The notes below the pieces were generated by a model, which was not told the origin of the DNA, searched no databases, and was given only the letters and a program-made list of their open reading frames with translations. From Zasmidium citrigriseum (taxonomy: Eukaryota; Ascomycota; Dothideomycetes; Mycosphaerellales; Mycosphaerellaceae): a stretch of 64,000 nucleotides of DNA. The position numbers and the translations under genes are program-made. Shown here one piece after another: positions 1 to 12,525 of the stretch (position 1 is the stretch's first letter; every line of letters begins with the position of its first letter). The stretch spans positions 150,848-214,847 of the forward strand of contig NHNW01000065.1 of the NCBI GenBank assembly GCA_002786025.1, read 5' to 3'.

Positions 1-1174
1 AAGACGGTGAAGACCCAGTTGACGACAGCGACAACGGTTCCCACGGCGATGGGGTTGGAGAATCCGACGATGTCGAAGAGCGTGGAGGAGTAGTCTGCGC
101 ACAAGTCAGCAAGGTCTGCACCATGTGAGGTTCTCGGCCTGGATACTTACACATCAGTGTGTTGAATCCGCAAAATTGTTGGAAGAACATAAGTCCACAA
201 GCAGCGATGCCCGCACGCAGGTTCGCCGGGATCGTGAAGAGCATACTGAGCGACTTCTTGATCGAAATTTCTTCGTTCAGGGCCTTTGACGCATTGACAC
301 CTTGTTCGAGGGAGATTATTTTTGCCTGGATCTGCTCCTCCGATGCGTTCGGGTAGATGAGCCGAATGATGCGTTCGCATTGTTCTTGTCGACCGTGGAA
401 CATTAGCTGACGAGGAGACCTGCAATGACGTTAGACCCAGAGCATCAAAGGGTGTTCTCACTGGACTTACTCGGGGCACCAGAAGAGGAGGACACCAAGC
501 ATGATCGAGGGCACTGCGCCGATGGCGATCATGTAGCGCCAGCCATTATTGACCTTGTAGAATGCGGCGTCGAAAGCATAGGCCAGGACAGATCCAGTAC
601 CAAGGAAGATCATGTCGACTGAGATCATGCGACCGCGAAAGCGAGCAGGAGAGATCTCGGCAATGTAGAGCGGAACAATCATCGAAGCAGATCCGACACC
701 AAGTCCGATGAGAAAACGACCGACACACATCTGTGCGATGGAGAAGGAGGACGACTGGACCACGGCGCCGAGAGTGAACAGAACGCTGGCAAACCAGATG
801 GCCGGGCGACGGCCGTACTTGTCAGACGTAATACCAGCGATGATGGCTCCAACAAGGGCTCCAGCAGCACAAAGAGCGGTGATAGCCTCCTTCTCAGAGT
901 CAGTCACCTCGCGACCGTCGAGGTCTTTGCCGAGCACGACAAGGACGCCAGAAATGACACCAGTGTCGTAGCCAAAGAGCATGCCACCGATGGCCGTGGC
1001 TGCTGCGCAGAGCCAGACGAAGGCGCCGGGTTTGGTGTCTTCAATGGTATCCAGTATGCCGGTCTCTTCTGCGCTTTCGATCATTGACACTCCAGCCTTG
1101 ACTTTCGTGAGCTCGTTGGAGACGTCCTCCATGACCGGCGTCTTAGTGTCCATGGTTTTGGGGTGCTCCGGCAT
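1..1174 (-). CDS. MFS sugar/myo-inositol transporter, 5' part only
   Basis: Proton-coupled sugar transporter of the major facilitator superfamily, plasma membrane, probably of the myo-inositol (ITR) branch. Exons read on the minus strand: 1174-471, 419-151, 94-<1; both introns have GTAAGT donors. About 355 residues are in view and the gene continues off the left edge. Visible: a long acidic cytoplasmic N-terminus, helix 1 with GGMLFGYDTGVISG, the loop signature DKYGRRPAIW, a GRFLIGLGVG helix, PLYIAEISPARFRGR, and in exon 2 a QQFCGFNTLM segment followed in exon 3 by YYSSTLFDIVGF. These are family hallmarks. The inositol assignment rests on resemblance of the FCGFNTLMYYS region to ITR proteins and is inference; another polyol or hexose is possible. 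The start is the first Met before the acidic tail. Confidence 0.88.
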
Positions 1175-1928
1175 AGCGGTCCGTGCTGCTCAACTGCAAG
1201 CTGATCGAAGGGAGAGGAGATAAGTAGACGTGACTTGGCGGTCGTCAGGTTATGTGCGGGACAAGCGCGGTCGGATGAGCAGCAAAAGTCACAGTATATA
1301 TAGATGGCCCGTGAACGCGGAGTATGGGGTCTCCACGCGAGTCTGTATGGATCGGGGCTGGTTCTCAGGAGTCGCGTGGCAAAACATCCAGAGATCAGGT
1401 CGGCACCTCTACGGACGCAAAGATCCACCATGCCCAACACGGTTGACGGTACGGGCAAGCAGGCGGTGCCTTCTCTGTTCGCGGATGGAATTGCCCAAAT
1501 GCAAAGATTGAGAACATAAGCTCAAGATCACAACGCCAGCAGTGCACGGCAGCCGGAACGCATGAGCAGCGGACGTATGTACTGTGGCTCCTGCAATCGT
1601 CGAGCCGAGCGCCATCTATGGAGGTCCCTTGAATACGAAGGGATGGCGGCCGCTGTGTCCATCATTCGAGCTATTGCTGCCGCAAATTCGGTCATTTTGG
1701 CCGCCGAGTAGGCAAGGTGGGCCGGAACGCCGCAGTCACATAGCTTCAGCCATGGCCTGGCCAGTCCATAGTGTTTGCCATGTCTTCTTTAGCCGTCGAA
1801 CGAGTTTATAATATCTTCGGCCTTGAACGCCGCCGTCACAATGCGCTGAACCAAGCGGACATTGGATTTGCCGAGGATAAGATGGATGAGATATAATAAT
1901 ACCGCCGAGTCGGTCGAATTTGTGTGCT
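1175..1928. other. intergenic, MFS promoter side
   Basis: Upstream of the sugar transporter and downstream of the Zn2Cys6 gene. I see only short incoherent reading frames and no RNA gene or repeat. Confidence 0.5.
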
Positions 1929-3653
1929 TTAGTCACTGTCATCTTGCCATTGTATGGTCAACCATTCCATCAGCCTTGCGATCCGCCATCCGGTCCGATT
2001 CTCCATGTCCTTGAGGAAGTGCGCACAAGCCTCTTGATCGCCCGATTTCCTCAAACAACCTCCCCACACAGCGAGGCAGTGATGTGCGGTAAACCAGGTG
2101 TTCTGAGCTCGCGGATTCGATTGCGCGATGCCCACAACATGAAGCAAATGATGCCGTACCTGTCTTTCTAAAGCACGATGCGCGTGTATGTGACCGAAGG
2201 GCCTCGTTGAAAGGAAACGCCCAGACACAGCAATGACAAGCTGCGCGATGTAGTAGTACTGCAGGCCAATGGCATGTGAAGGGGCCAGCATCCATATCTC
2301 TGGCAGGTGACGGCCCATGGCGACGTTTCGGGAAAGATATTGAAGAGGCTCAAAAGACCGAGGTTTGGTTGCATGCCACTGAGAGATTCGATCGCGAACG
2401 TCGGCGAAAGCGTCGGTGTTCGGGGCGTCCAGAAACACCTTCGAAAGTAGCTGCGCCAGCAGGAATACCATTCGATTCGCCCATGAGAAGTCGGTCTCGC
2501 CTCGAGTCCACGTGGCATGCTCGAACGGTGCGAGCTCTGTGCGAATGGCCGTTTGCGTGGTCAACGACACATAGATGTCTTCTCTCAGGCAAAGCCAGGC
2601 CGTTGCCTCCCGTAGACCGCCAAAAGATGCAAAGGCAGACACATCGTTGAGAATTCGGGTCACACCTTCAAGGTGAAATCGATTGTCGTACTCTGTCCGC
2701 GATTAGTTCGAGAAGTCACGTACGGAGCTTATCATACCGTCCATCTCCTCGTTCTGCCTCAAAATTGCGACAGCCGCAAGCACTCCATCGCTGGTCGGCT
2801 GTTGCCCAGACATCGCTGGTATCAACAGCTGCAGGCACTTGTCCTGGTGCTCGAGCGCCTCTGTGTCGCTGTTGTTACTATGCCGGTGCATATGCCTAGA
2901 TGAGAAAGCACAAATTGCATGCCTCAAGATAGGATCCGTCAAGGCAATGCGCGAGGCTTCGAGCTCAAAAGATCGATTTGAATCGGATCCATCCGCCCAC
3001 AAGGCCATGTTATCCACAAAGTTTAGCAAGAGTAGAGCCTCTCGTTCTGACAATGGTTGCGGCGGTAGCTGCGGCGAAGTAGGATACTCGCCGGAATCGA
3101 TGGAGTAGCCCGTCCAAGGCGACGGATTCGTCTGCGAATTCGCTGCTGGGGAAGCCTCATTAAAAGCTCCCGCTTCAGTGCCTGGCGATGGCTGTACGTT
3201 ACAACTAGGGGTCATCGCAAGATCGTCCCTTGTAATCGTCCTCTGGACTTGTGGCTCATTGAGAGCTCGTGAAGGGGGGCCAGAAGAGGGAACAGCAGGT
3301 GCCCTATCCATGTCGGTATCTTCACCCGACTGTATACACGGCATGGCTTCTTGAAGCGCCGCAAAATCGCCGCCATGGTAGAAGTCGACAAGCAGTGGTG
3401 TCTCGTCGTAGTAGCGAAGTCGAGCTTTTGGCCGGGTCCAGATCTGGTCCGAAGGAAATACCATTGATTTCTGACCCGAGACGCTCTTGAAGCGAATGAC
3501 TGGAGCCCGCACGCAATCGATACCAATCTCTCGACAGTGCCGGCATCCCTTTTCATCGGCGTCGCATCTGACCTTGCGAAGTCGACAAGCGTCGCACACC
3601 TGTAGCGTTCTCGTGCCATTCCCGGCGACAGGTTTGCCGTCACTCATTTCCAC
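1929..3653 (-). CDS. Zn2Cys6 transcription factor with fungal-specific regulatory domain
   Basis: DNA-binding regulator, nuclear, 559 aa. Exons on the minus strand: 3653-2738 and 2692-1929. The 45-nt intron has a GTATG donor, and splicing restores MDEYDNRFHLEGV, a well-known segment of this regulator class. The binuclear zinc cluster lies at about residues 20-48: CDACRLRKVRC then CRHCREIGIDC. A Ser/Pro-rich linker follows, then a helical middle region (LLLNFVDNMALWADG) and the HLEGVTRIL / GLREATAWLCLRED block typical of the C-terminal regulatory domain. It is divergent from the GH28 pectinase with 653 bp between start codons, so it could control that gene, but nothing in the sequence proves this. 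Confidence 0.9.
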
Positions 3654-4306
3654 CAGGTCGTAATGCGTAAGAGGCGTGCCTGACGCTCATCGTCATGGCC
3701 CGTCGAGAAGCGATCCCTGCTGATGGCAGTGGACACGGTCGACGTCGACGCTGAAGGGGATGGCTTCAAGTGTGTTCTGATTTGGAGGAGGTTCTTCCCA
3801 ACTTCCGCCCACGCACGGATCACACCGCCAAGCCAGTAGCCAACCAATCACAACACACCACCCCCTTCTGCCATACTTCCGCTCACATTGACGACCTCCT
3901 TCATCCTCACCTCCGACCACACCGCAACTCGCCCTTCTAGATATGGCAAAAAGAACAATGCAGCTAATGGGAGCGACGGTCCTGTGAACTCCAAGATCTC
4001 AATTCATCTGCATCTCGATTCACATCCTGGGCTATACTGGCTGCGTCTCCTCCTCCACCTTGAGCAAGTGGAGACCCGATAGCTGGAGCGGAGATGTACT
4101 ACATCGACATTTGAGCTGCTCGAGATTCTCCGTGCTATAGGATAGGTCGCGCCAAGACTTGGTACTCGCCATGGTGAGGAGAGGATGAATATGTCGGTGG
4201 AGAATGGCCCGAGAAACATTGATCGACATACAGCTCTGCGACATACAAGAAGAGCATACGAAACTTCACTGGCAGAAGGACTTACAGGATTCAAAGTCAG
4301 CACAAC
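3654..4306. promoter_or_regulatory. divergent promoter: Zn2Cys6 regulator / GH28 pectinase
   Basis: 653 bp between two divergent start codons. It contains no convincing gene. I cannot point to a specific operator. Confidence 0.5.
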
Positions 4307-5765
4307 ATGGTGTTCAATCTGTTTCGACTGACTATCGGACTTGCTGGCCTCGCACACCTCGCGGTCGCCAAGCCTACTTGCACCATTCCGGCAGCAGGTG
4401 ATGGCTCTGATGATGCCCCTGCTATTCGATCTGCTTTCGAGGAGTGTGGCAATGGAGGTCATATCATCTTCAAGCCAAACACGACCTATCATATCAACAC
4501 AGTCATGAACACCACCGGGCTATCGAACGCTCAAGTCGATCTGTATGGCTATCTTCTTGTTCGTACCTCTCCAGACAACACCCCTACTCTCACTGATTTC
4601 GTCTAGTGGAGCGACGACCTCGACTACTGGCTCAATAACTCCATGCCCATCGGCTACCAGAACCAATCCACCGTTTGGTTACTCGGTGGCGACAATCTCC
4701 GCGTGAATGGCCACGGCACTGGCACTCTCGACGGCAATGGTCAGGCTTGGTATGATCTTGTCCAGGGAGAGTCGAACTACCCTCGTCGTCCGATGGCGAT
4801 CACGATCGTCAATACGACGGACTCGGTGTTTGAGGGGTTGAGGTTTGTGCAGAGTCAGATGTGGACCATGGTAAGAGAATCAGGATGTGTTGTGAGTTAA
4901 TGGCTGATATTATGTGGCAGACGGTTCAGTATTCCAAAGACGTCCTCCTCCAGGATATTTATGTCAACAACACAAGCAGCAACAGCAACTCAGCTCACAA
5001 TACCGACGGCTGCGATACGCTTTACTCCGACAGCATCACTTTCCGGCGCTGGAACGTCGATAACGGCGACGATGCCATTGCTCTTAAAGGCAACTCTACT
5101 AATATCCTCGTCGAGGACTGCACCTTCCGCAGAGGTCAAGGTCTGTATCTCATAAGTCCATCGTCAGTACTCGCTGACGTCTCGCAGGCTTCGCCCTAGG
5201 CAGCATAGGCCAATACGCCGACCGCTACGAGATCATCGCAAACGCCACCATCCGCAACATCACAGCTATCGGAACGAAGTATGCTGCTTACATCAAGACT
5301 TGGACGGGCGAGCAGGTCAATTACCCGCCGAATGGTGGTGGAGGTGGGACTGGCTGTACGTATCCCCCTTGCCCTCACACATTTTTTCAAGGCTGACGGT
5401 CTGACGACATCCGCAACATCACCATCACCGACTACAGCCTCACTTCTGGCCGCAGCTCGCCCTTCTCCGTTTCCCAATGCACGAGCTACAGTGGCGGCGG
5501 CGGAGACTGCGATACGAGTACTTTCAAGATTGAGGATGTGTCTTTCACTGACATTTCTGGATCTGCCCAGACGGATGTTGTTGCTAATATGCAGTGTAGT
5601 GCGGCGGCGGGTGGTTGTGGATGTATCGCCATTGAGGGGATTGAGGTGGAGGATGTTAGTGATGATGGGGATGGAGAGGCGGATGAGTATCTTTGTAGTA
5701 ATGTTGATGAGCCTGTTGGGTTTGTGTGTACGGGGGATGTTGTTGATAACCCAGGGGGTTCTTGA
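4307..5765 (+). CDS. secreted GH28 exo-polygalacturonase-like enzyme (last intron problematic)
   Basis: Pectin-degrading glycoside hydrolase family 28, of the exo-acting type by its motifs. A signal peptide (about residues 1-21, ending AHLAVA) predicts secretion. Exons: 4307-4558, 4607-4870, 4921-5140, 5188-5359, 5438-5765, giving about 411 aa. Catalytic motifs: HNTDG (Asp201), NGDDAIALK (Asp222/Asp223), GSIGQY in place of the GHG of endo-enzymes, and YIKTW as the RIK-type substrate site. The last intron is uncertain. Homology favours a junction just before DIRNITITDY (about 5406), but no AG acceptor exists there and the AG at 5390-5391 leads into a TGA. The only canonical in-frame solution I found (5360-5437) deletes about ten residues of that beta-helix strand. 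The gene may be damaged, or spliced in a non-canonical way. N-glycosylation sites are plentiful. Confidence 0.82.
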
Positions 5766-6085
5766 GTGGCTGGCTGAAAGGCTTCCGAGATACATCGCTG
5801 AAAACGGTCAGCGGTTACACAGGCCCTCGCCAAAGTGTTCGATTTGGGTCGAGTGTTCTCGCTAATGCTACAGCAGGGCAGCCACATGTCAGCTCCAGCC
5901 TTGGTATATCCAGCTGGGGGAAACTCTCTCGTGTTTGCAAGTTTAACTGCTGAGGCTCTGCTCAGACTTCATATCACTACTCTCTTCATTTATTCACCCC
6001 TGACTACTAACTACATAGCATTTCACAAAGGAGCCACGCTGATTGGAACTCGTTGATCGTTCTATCCAGTGAGGAAGTCTGCACG
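5766..6085. other. intergenic, no feature seen
   Basis: 320 bp between the pectinase stop and the next start. No convincing gene, repeat or RNA is visible. Confidence 0.4.
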
Positions 6086-7495
6086 ATGGCAACTCCTGGA
6101 CAGCCCGCTGGACCAGGAGCTGGACCGTATCAACAGCCTCATGCTGGCCAACCGCCGCCTCCGCCTCCGCCTGCTATGCCACAGGCCCCGCCAGCTGGAG
6201 GTCAAAATCCGCCCTTGAATCAACCAGCGTATGGTGTTCCTCCGCCTGGCTACCAACATCAACAGCATCACGCCCTCTACCCAGTCGCTCCAGCTCCGAG
6301 CCCCATTTCGACACGTTCATACACCGATTCGTTCTGCAAGATCGCTGTCTTCCCGATTGTGCCGATCGAAATACCAGCAGTCGACTTTGGAAAGAGCGCC
6401 GCAGTATGCTCCGTTGCGTGGTTTACTTTGACTATGATGCGGCAACTGCTCTATCTTCCGCTTGCTCTTCTCCATTTCCTACTGCTTGTCCCTTGGACCA
6501 CATTTTGGATCGTCAATATCTTTCTAGCGACGCTCAGGATACCTTCGCTTTACTACAGCGGATTTCATTTTCAGAATTTCGACCACAGGCTCGTGGTACG
6601 TCTGGACGCTTGATACTTCAAGCAAGTGATGCTGACTACCTCTGCTAGAGACTGCTGTTTTCGTTGCTGCACAAAAGGTCAATCCATCTCTTCTGGGGAT
6701 TCTACTTCCTAGCAGCCAAAAACGATCGTTTTTATCAGAATTATTGCGAGTCATGGAGGATCATGGCAAGAAAGCAGACCAGCTCTCCACAGGAGGTCGA
6801 ATACATGTTCATTCTGACCGACTATGAAAATATGACGGCCATTCCGTGCCCCAAGTTTGCAACAGATCAGGAGCTGTTCGAGCACATGGTCAATGCTTAC
6901 TACATGATACGCAGCAGGCGAAGCTTCTTCAAATGGTTCTCAGGCAAAGCTGTGAGTCGAATCGATGTTATCAATGTACGCAAACCCCTCTCAAGCACAT
7001 TGAACGAATGACTTCACTCACTGTATTTCGTAGCTCTCTCCGCATAGGGTCCCTGGCGAGTACATCAACTCTCTCGACCTTGGTCGCTCTGGCGGTAGCA
7101 ATCGACGAGTGTACAACTTTGAAGACCCTTCCATGCTGATCAGTATCGGGTGGTTGAACCTTTTCAGGACACACGGCATCCTCGCCAAAGAAGGGAACCA
7201 TCGACTAGCTCTGAATGTCGTGCGGTCGTACGATGCAGGAAGAGTAGGCGTACTCATCGCACTCCCCATTCTTCTCAGCATCCTGGTGGCAGCAATCTGG
7301 CCCATCATCGCGGTTCGGAAATATGGAGCAGATGTCCAGGACAGTGTGCAGGCTTCTTTTGCTGTGGGAAGCTTCATCGTTACCGCGGGTGAGTTGAAAT
7401 GTCCGAAAACTTGTGAGTCTTTTTCTGACGTGCGCTTAGGAGCGGTGTTGGTCGCTTTGGCGACCTTTGCCGACACTCTCTCGAAGGGAAAGTGA
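6086..7495 (+). CDS. multi-pass membrane protein with proline-rich N-terminus, function unknown
   Basis: Not recognised as a named family. Exons 6086-6595, 6649-6975, 7034-7388, 7440-7495 give about 415 aa. The first 75 residues are rich in Pro, Gln, Gly and His with a run of eight prolines, probably disordered and cytosolic. Hydrophobic segments lie near residues 105-150 (LLYLPLALLHFLLLVPW then FWIVNIFLA). After a soluble middle region (SSPQEVEYMFILTDYENM) two more occur near the C-terminus (VGVLIALPILLSILVAAIWP and AVLVALATFA). The last intron is 51 nt, stop-free and divisible by three, so retention would add 17 residues without a frameshift. The start at 6086 is preferred over the in-frame ATG at 6053 because it begins the compositional domain; this is a judgement. 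Confidence 0.72.
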
Positions 7496-7844
7496 GTGAA
7501 ACGAAGGCGTGGACTGCAGTGCTTGAGAGCCCAGCTCTGTCCGAACGCTGTTCTAGCCCGTCGTTGAACGTTAGACAACGTCAAAAGACGGCCAGGGGTA
7601 TACTAACCTCGTCTTTGATTGGAAGGTTGAATTCGTTTCTATGGGGCTGCACGACCACGCTATTTTTGAAGCTTGCAAGGGCTTTACATGAAACGATGGG
7701 CGAAGTGGAGCTGGGCGATGCACTTCAGCCTCATCACAAACAACAATTTCTTCAGCGATAGTCTTCTGACCGGCCGAGCAGAGACAGAACAGAGATGGTC
7801 TTGCATGGGAAAACACTTGCTTCATAGGGCTTGAGGGTATCGAG
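7496..7844. other. intergenic, no feature seen
   Basis: 349 bp between tandem plus-strand genes. Nothing coherent is visible on either strand. Confidence 0.4.
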
Positions 7845-10480
7845 ATGTTGACGGCTCATGGAGAAAGAGCATATTGGACCTGGACTTGGCTGTCTGCGCT
7901 GTTGATGTGCCTCTGCGGTGGCAATGTGGTCAACGGAAGCCCTGAGAAGGGAACGGCCACATCAGAGGTCATCACAACGGGATCTATCGATCCTCTCGCA
8001 AGATACATCGTAGCCGGCATCGGCATCACGAGCTCACAAGCGACTGTATCGTCTTCGGCAAGTCTCTCAGCAAATCCGTCAGGCAACGCCAATGGCACCA
8101 GTTCTACCAGCTCGAGCCGTCTTTATGCGACTGGACACTCGGATGCTTCAACCAATGACACCTGCTGGAATCAATGGGTTGACCACTGGTCCTCGAAGTC
8201 TCCTTACTCCATACCGGTCGCGACATCGTGGGTTGTCGCTACGGATGATTGGGCATACGTGCCATACCTCACCACAACAACTTGGATATCCGAGAACTCA
8301 TGGACACTTACCTCCTTATCCACTCAGTACAGTGAAGGATACCCAATCTCTGTGCACACTTCTTTGACCACAAGCACGGGAGGCGGAGACTGGATGACTG
8401 TGACTGAGAACTCAAGAGTCCCAACGACTAGCTTGAGATCCTATCCGGCCACTAGCTGGAAGACCACAACTCGCTCCAACGTAACAGCGCCTCCATGTCA
8501 GCTTCCTTCTCTTGTCCCGCAGTGCGAGTCTAAATGGAGTTCGTACATGGCCGAGCAGGACACTATCACCAACGAACTCACGCCCAAGCCTCCTTGCACG
8601 CAAGCTAGCGTCAAGTCTTCTGACTGCGAGACACTGGTGTCGCAATATCTGTTCCAGTGGACTTGGAACGGCGAGACTGAAGGTGCGGGCTATCAGACGA
8701 CGAACAACAGTACGTACTGGCCGACGAGCAAGAGCTTTGCGCCCGGATGCGAGTTAGGGTGTCGGCAGTGCTCGATTACGGGGCAGAGTGTGCAGCTTTA
8801 CTGGTGGCCGCCAAAGACAAGAGGGACGGTCGAGAACGGGACGGCGACAGCGACGATCACGAATGACGGAAGCAACCCCTCCGGTCCAGTATCAGTGTTC
8901 GTTGATGGTAAGTCCCATTTGTCGAACCACATGATTTAGAGCTGATCATAACGTAGGAACATACCTCACATCACCAACAGTCTACATCTCATACGACACC
9001 CTCTACGCGTCTGACTCTTGCAGTGCCATCGGGGCTTCCTATACCAATACCATCATCCCGCTATCCAACAGCGACCACCTCTTCAGCATGGAGACTCGTT
9101 GGGATCCATCGATCTCCGTGCATGGCTTCAAAACCGTGCCCTTTAATTACTCAGACCTCATCGAGCCGATTCCAGATTCGATATACAACAAGCAAGTCCG
9201 ATGTCAGAGATCTTACACGGACTTCATCAAAGCTGGAGGCCTCATGCATAATGCTACATTTTCTTGTCCAAGAACAGACTCTTATGCTCCTATTCTTGCG
9301 GTGCCGCCGGAAGTACGGAGTTTGAACCCGGAGTGGGAAGGGTGTGCGGCTTGGTATGGAGGGCTGTATGATCGTAAGTCGTATGTCGTACATTCTCCGT
9401 AATTGATGCTGATAGTCTCACGTAGCTCCTTTGGCATTACAGCCTGCTTCTGCCGAGGCTACGCCCACGCTTCCAGCTGCACCGACAACGACTCAGGCTT
9501 CTCCTAGCCCGGGTGTCGACTCGAACTCACCTGCAGAGACAGTTTTACCTGTTACACTGCCACAAGATCCTGTAACAACAAGAACGTCTCAGAACGGTGC
9601 CGAGATCATTGCTGGGATCTTTGCTCCATCGACCACTGCTTCCTCCCAACCCCTGAGTTCGCCCACCTCTGAACTAACTTCTCAAGAAGGCTTCAATACC
9701 GCAGTGACAATGGACGGACAGACTTTCTCTGTCAGCAAAAAGGACGAGTCGGTGTTCGTCAACGGAATGCAAGCAGATACTGGCCTGGTGACTGTTAGCG
9801 GCCACACCTTTAGCGTTGGACCATCTGCCATTGCGATTGACGACAGTATCATCACATATGCTGCAGCGACTCATACACCAAGCCCTAAGCCTACCGCTTT
9901 GGAAGATCACGAGACTGTCATTCTTTTGGACGAGCAAACGTACAGTATTGAGGACAAATCTGGCACACCATTCATCAACGGAATGCAGCTACCGACTGAC
10001 CTTCCAGTGACCGTCAGCGGGCATGTCTTCAGCGCTGACTCGACGATCCTAGAAGTCGATGGGTCAAGTATGTTGACCTTCGCCTCGCCGACTGTCACAT
10101 CAAATCCGACAGACAGCTGGGTGGTCGCTAAAATTGTGATTGATAGTACCACTTTGACTGCTGAGAAGGAAAGGAGCAGTATCGTCATTGACGGCAAGAC
10201 GTATTCGATCGGTCAGCAAGCGACTATCTCAGGAGAGCGTATCAGCATTGGGTCAGGTGGAGTCGTTGTAGGCACGAGTACGGCTCATTTCCAGGATACG
10301 ACGGGGTCGACTGCAGCTGCTGGAGTATCGTCTACAACGATTCCATCGAGAACCTCGTTGCCGACCGGAGATGTCCAGACCTCGTCTTCGATACCGTCAG
10401 CTGGTTCATCGCCAACAACGGCGAGTTTAAGTCTGCGGCTTCTTACGACCATCACGATTGGGCTTTCAATCTGGCTATAG
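7845..10480 (+). CDS. GPI-type cell-surface Ser/Thr-rich protein with internal repeats
   Basis: Predicted cell-wall or plasma-membrane surface protein, 844 aa; exons 7845-8907, 8957-9373, 9426-10480. An N-terminal hydrophobic segment (WTWLSALLMCLCGG) serves as signal, and the extreme C-terminus (LLTTITIGLSIWL) is a typical GPI-attachment tail. The N-terminal 350 residues are Ser/Thr-rich with many NxS/T sites and paired cysteines (CQLPSLVPQC, CELGCRQC). The C-terminal part carries three related units of about 60-70 residues, each with a [ML]D[GE]QT[FY]S-like strand, a VNGMQ or INGMQ turn (in the first two units), a VSGH[TV]FS strand and a D-S-x-I/L segment, at about 9709-9870, 9916-10080 and 10160-10290. 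I do not recognise a named family. Adhesin or wall-structure roles are inference. Confidence 0.75.
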
Positions 10481-10613
10481 CCAGGTCAAAAAGAGAGCGA
10501 ACGGGTATGGTAATGGCAATGAGATACACTGTAACGAGATCAACGAAATTAAAGAGGATTACGGTGGCATCTTTGCCTTTGATTCTCCAGCGATCGACTT
10601 CAGTCATATTCTA

Positions 10614-12271
10614 CTACAGAATGAATCTATAATCCGGATGCGCGTCCCCAGTCCTCCCCTCATCGATCCAAGCTTGCCTCTCCTCCTCCGTCAGACTTTC
10701 CCGGGTCCGATTCTGTCGTCGAAGATACATATACAGGATTCCAATGATGACAATACTAGCAAGACCACAAGCCATTGAGGTGCTCACGCCCACGAGATAC
10801 CTTCCATCAGGAGTTGTGTCTTTGAAGATTTGACCAATCTGGGAATATCGTCAGAACCGAGGCTGCTGGTATGAAAAGGGGTAAGACCTACGACAAGACC
10901 GGCGGAGTTTCCGACTGTCAGGCTGATGCCCACGGCTGTGGCGCGTTTGTAGTAGCCTGCGTGGGAGCCTAGCATCCAGACGTAGTTGAGGCCAAGCATG
11001 CACTGCCTTTACATCAGCTTCCACAGTAGCTTCTTGCATGGATGAACGTACGTATAGCCCAGGCACCACCAAAAAGCATGCAAAGTACAGTGCTCCTCTC
11101 TGCTCCATCGGCAATCCCATCTGCAACGCATATCCCAAGGCCAGCACTGCAGCTCCGGTGACCATGAACACGGCCCTCTTCTGCACCTTATCCGACCAGA
11201 TCGATACGCCAATGTACACCGCTACACCAACGAAGAAAATCGGCACAATGAGTAACTGCGTCAGCACAGAATTAAACCCAAAACTCTTAACCAACGAAGG
11301 CATGAACGTCGAAATCCCAAACGACAAAACATCCCCCAAGAACTGCACGACAGCAGAAATCCAAATCTTCGGATCGCGAAACGTCTTCCAGACTTCCCGG
11401 GAATCGAAACGTTCATGAAGACGCATATAGGCGTCGTGCTTGATCGTTCGCAAGCGCATTAACTCCTTGTCGTCCGCGTTGAGGAATTTGGCCGTTTGAT
11501 AGGAGTCTGGCATACAAGCCCACAACAAAACGGCAATCCCAATACTCAGAACCCCTTCCACAATGAACAACCACCTCCACCCAGCAATGCCATGCTTTCC
11601 ATCAAGTTTCAACAGCGCATACGCAAACAGTCCACCGAAACCCCCCGACAGACCCACCGAGAGATATAGATACGCATATCTCCTTGCTTGCTCAGCGGGG
11701 GTGTAGAACGTCGTCAAGGTGATGGCCAGGGCGGGATACATTCCCGCTTCGAAGAGTCCGATTAGGAGGCGAGAGGCGTAGAGTTGCCCCGGTGTCTTCA
11801 TGAATCCCGTGCCGAGACAGGTGATTGACCAGCCGAGCATGAAGGCTGGGAGGAGACGGGAGGGTTTTGCTTTTTTGACGAGGAGGGAGCCGGGGAGTTC
11901 GAAGGGGACGTAGGTTACGTAGAAGAAGAGGACGGCATCTGCATATCAACATTAGTGAGGGGCCTTTCTCTTGCTTTTACTGGTGAGCGAATGAGGAAGG
12001 GTGACATACTGGCAAGGCCTTGCTTGCTTAGACCTAGGTCTTCGGGCATGCCTGCTATGGCGGCGTTTCCTATGTTTGAGCGGTCGAGGTATGCGGAGAG
12101 GAAGCTGAGGGTTAGGAGGGGGACGAGGAAGGCGTCAATTTTCCAGAGGAGTTTTTTTTCACGTTGGGGGTCGATTTGGATGTCTTCTGGGGTCTCCGTC
12201 TTATGGACTTCGTCGGATGTGGTGTCGACTGGCTGGGTGTTTGCTGTGGCGATCTTTTCGATGTCTGCCAT
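10614..12271 (-). CDS. MFS transporter, Dal5/TNA1-like anion:cation symporter
   Basis: Plasma-membrane carrier of the fungal allantoate/nicotinate-type (ACS) branch of the MFS, 494 aa. Minus-strand exons: 12271-12010, 11938-11052, 11002-10892, 10838-10614. Features: LLTLSFLSAYLDRSNIGNA in helix 1, a hallmark of this branch; LPGSLLVKK; SRLLIGLFEAGMYPA; and GWRWLFIVEG. The C-terminal tail ends in RQNRTRESLTEEERQAW. Substrates in this branch are small organic anions (allantoate, nicotinate, pantothenate, dicarboxylates). The 254-bp divergent promoter shared with the MmgE/PrpD gene suggests an organic acid linked to that enzyme (inference). Confidence 0.9.
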
Positions 12272-12525
12272 GTTGTATGATCGCGCTGCAAAGGGTCAAT
12301 TGATAGATTCAGAAGATGAACTGTTCCGAGCCAAGTAGGGGATCTCTTCGTTAAGATAGAGTGTTGTACTCTTGCCAAGCGTGGACAGCTGCACTATCCT
12401 GAAGATAGGGGAGGGGATTGCATGAGATAGGCCGACCTCGCCAACAGCACAAACGAGGAGATAAGGAACACAGTGACCTGTTCCTACAGACAGACAATCA
12501 CCTCAAGAACCTCAGAAAAAAAAAA
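12272..12525. promoter_or_regulatory. divergent promoter: Dal5-like MFS / MmgE-PrpD
   Basis: Short 254-bp shared upstream region, with an A-run just before the downstream start. The spacing suggests co-regulation. No specific operator recognised. Confidence 0.5.

Noticed and set aside
5196..5865. Two ~195-codon open frames, one on each strand, over the GH28 3' half
   Set aside because: They overlap GH28 coding sequence with clear motifs in another frame; their compositions are those of shadow frames.
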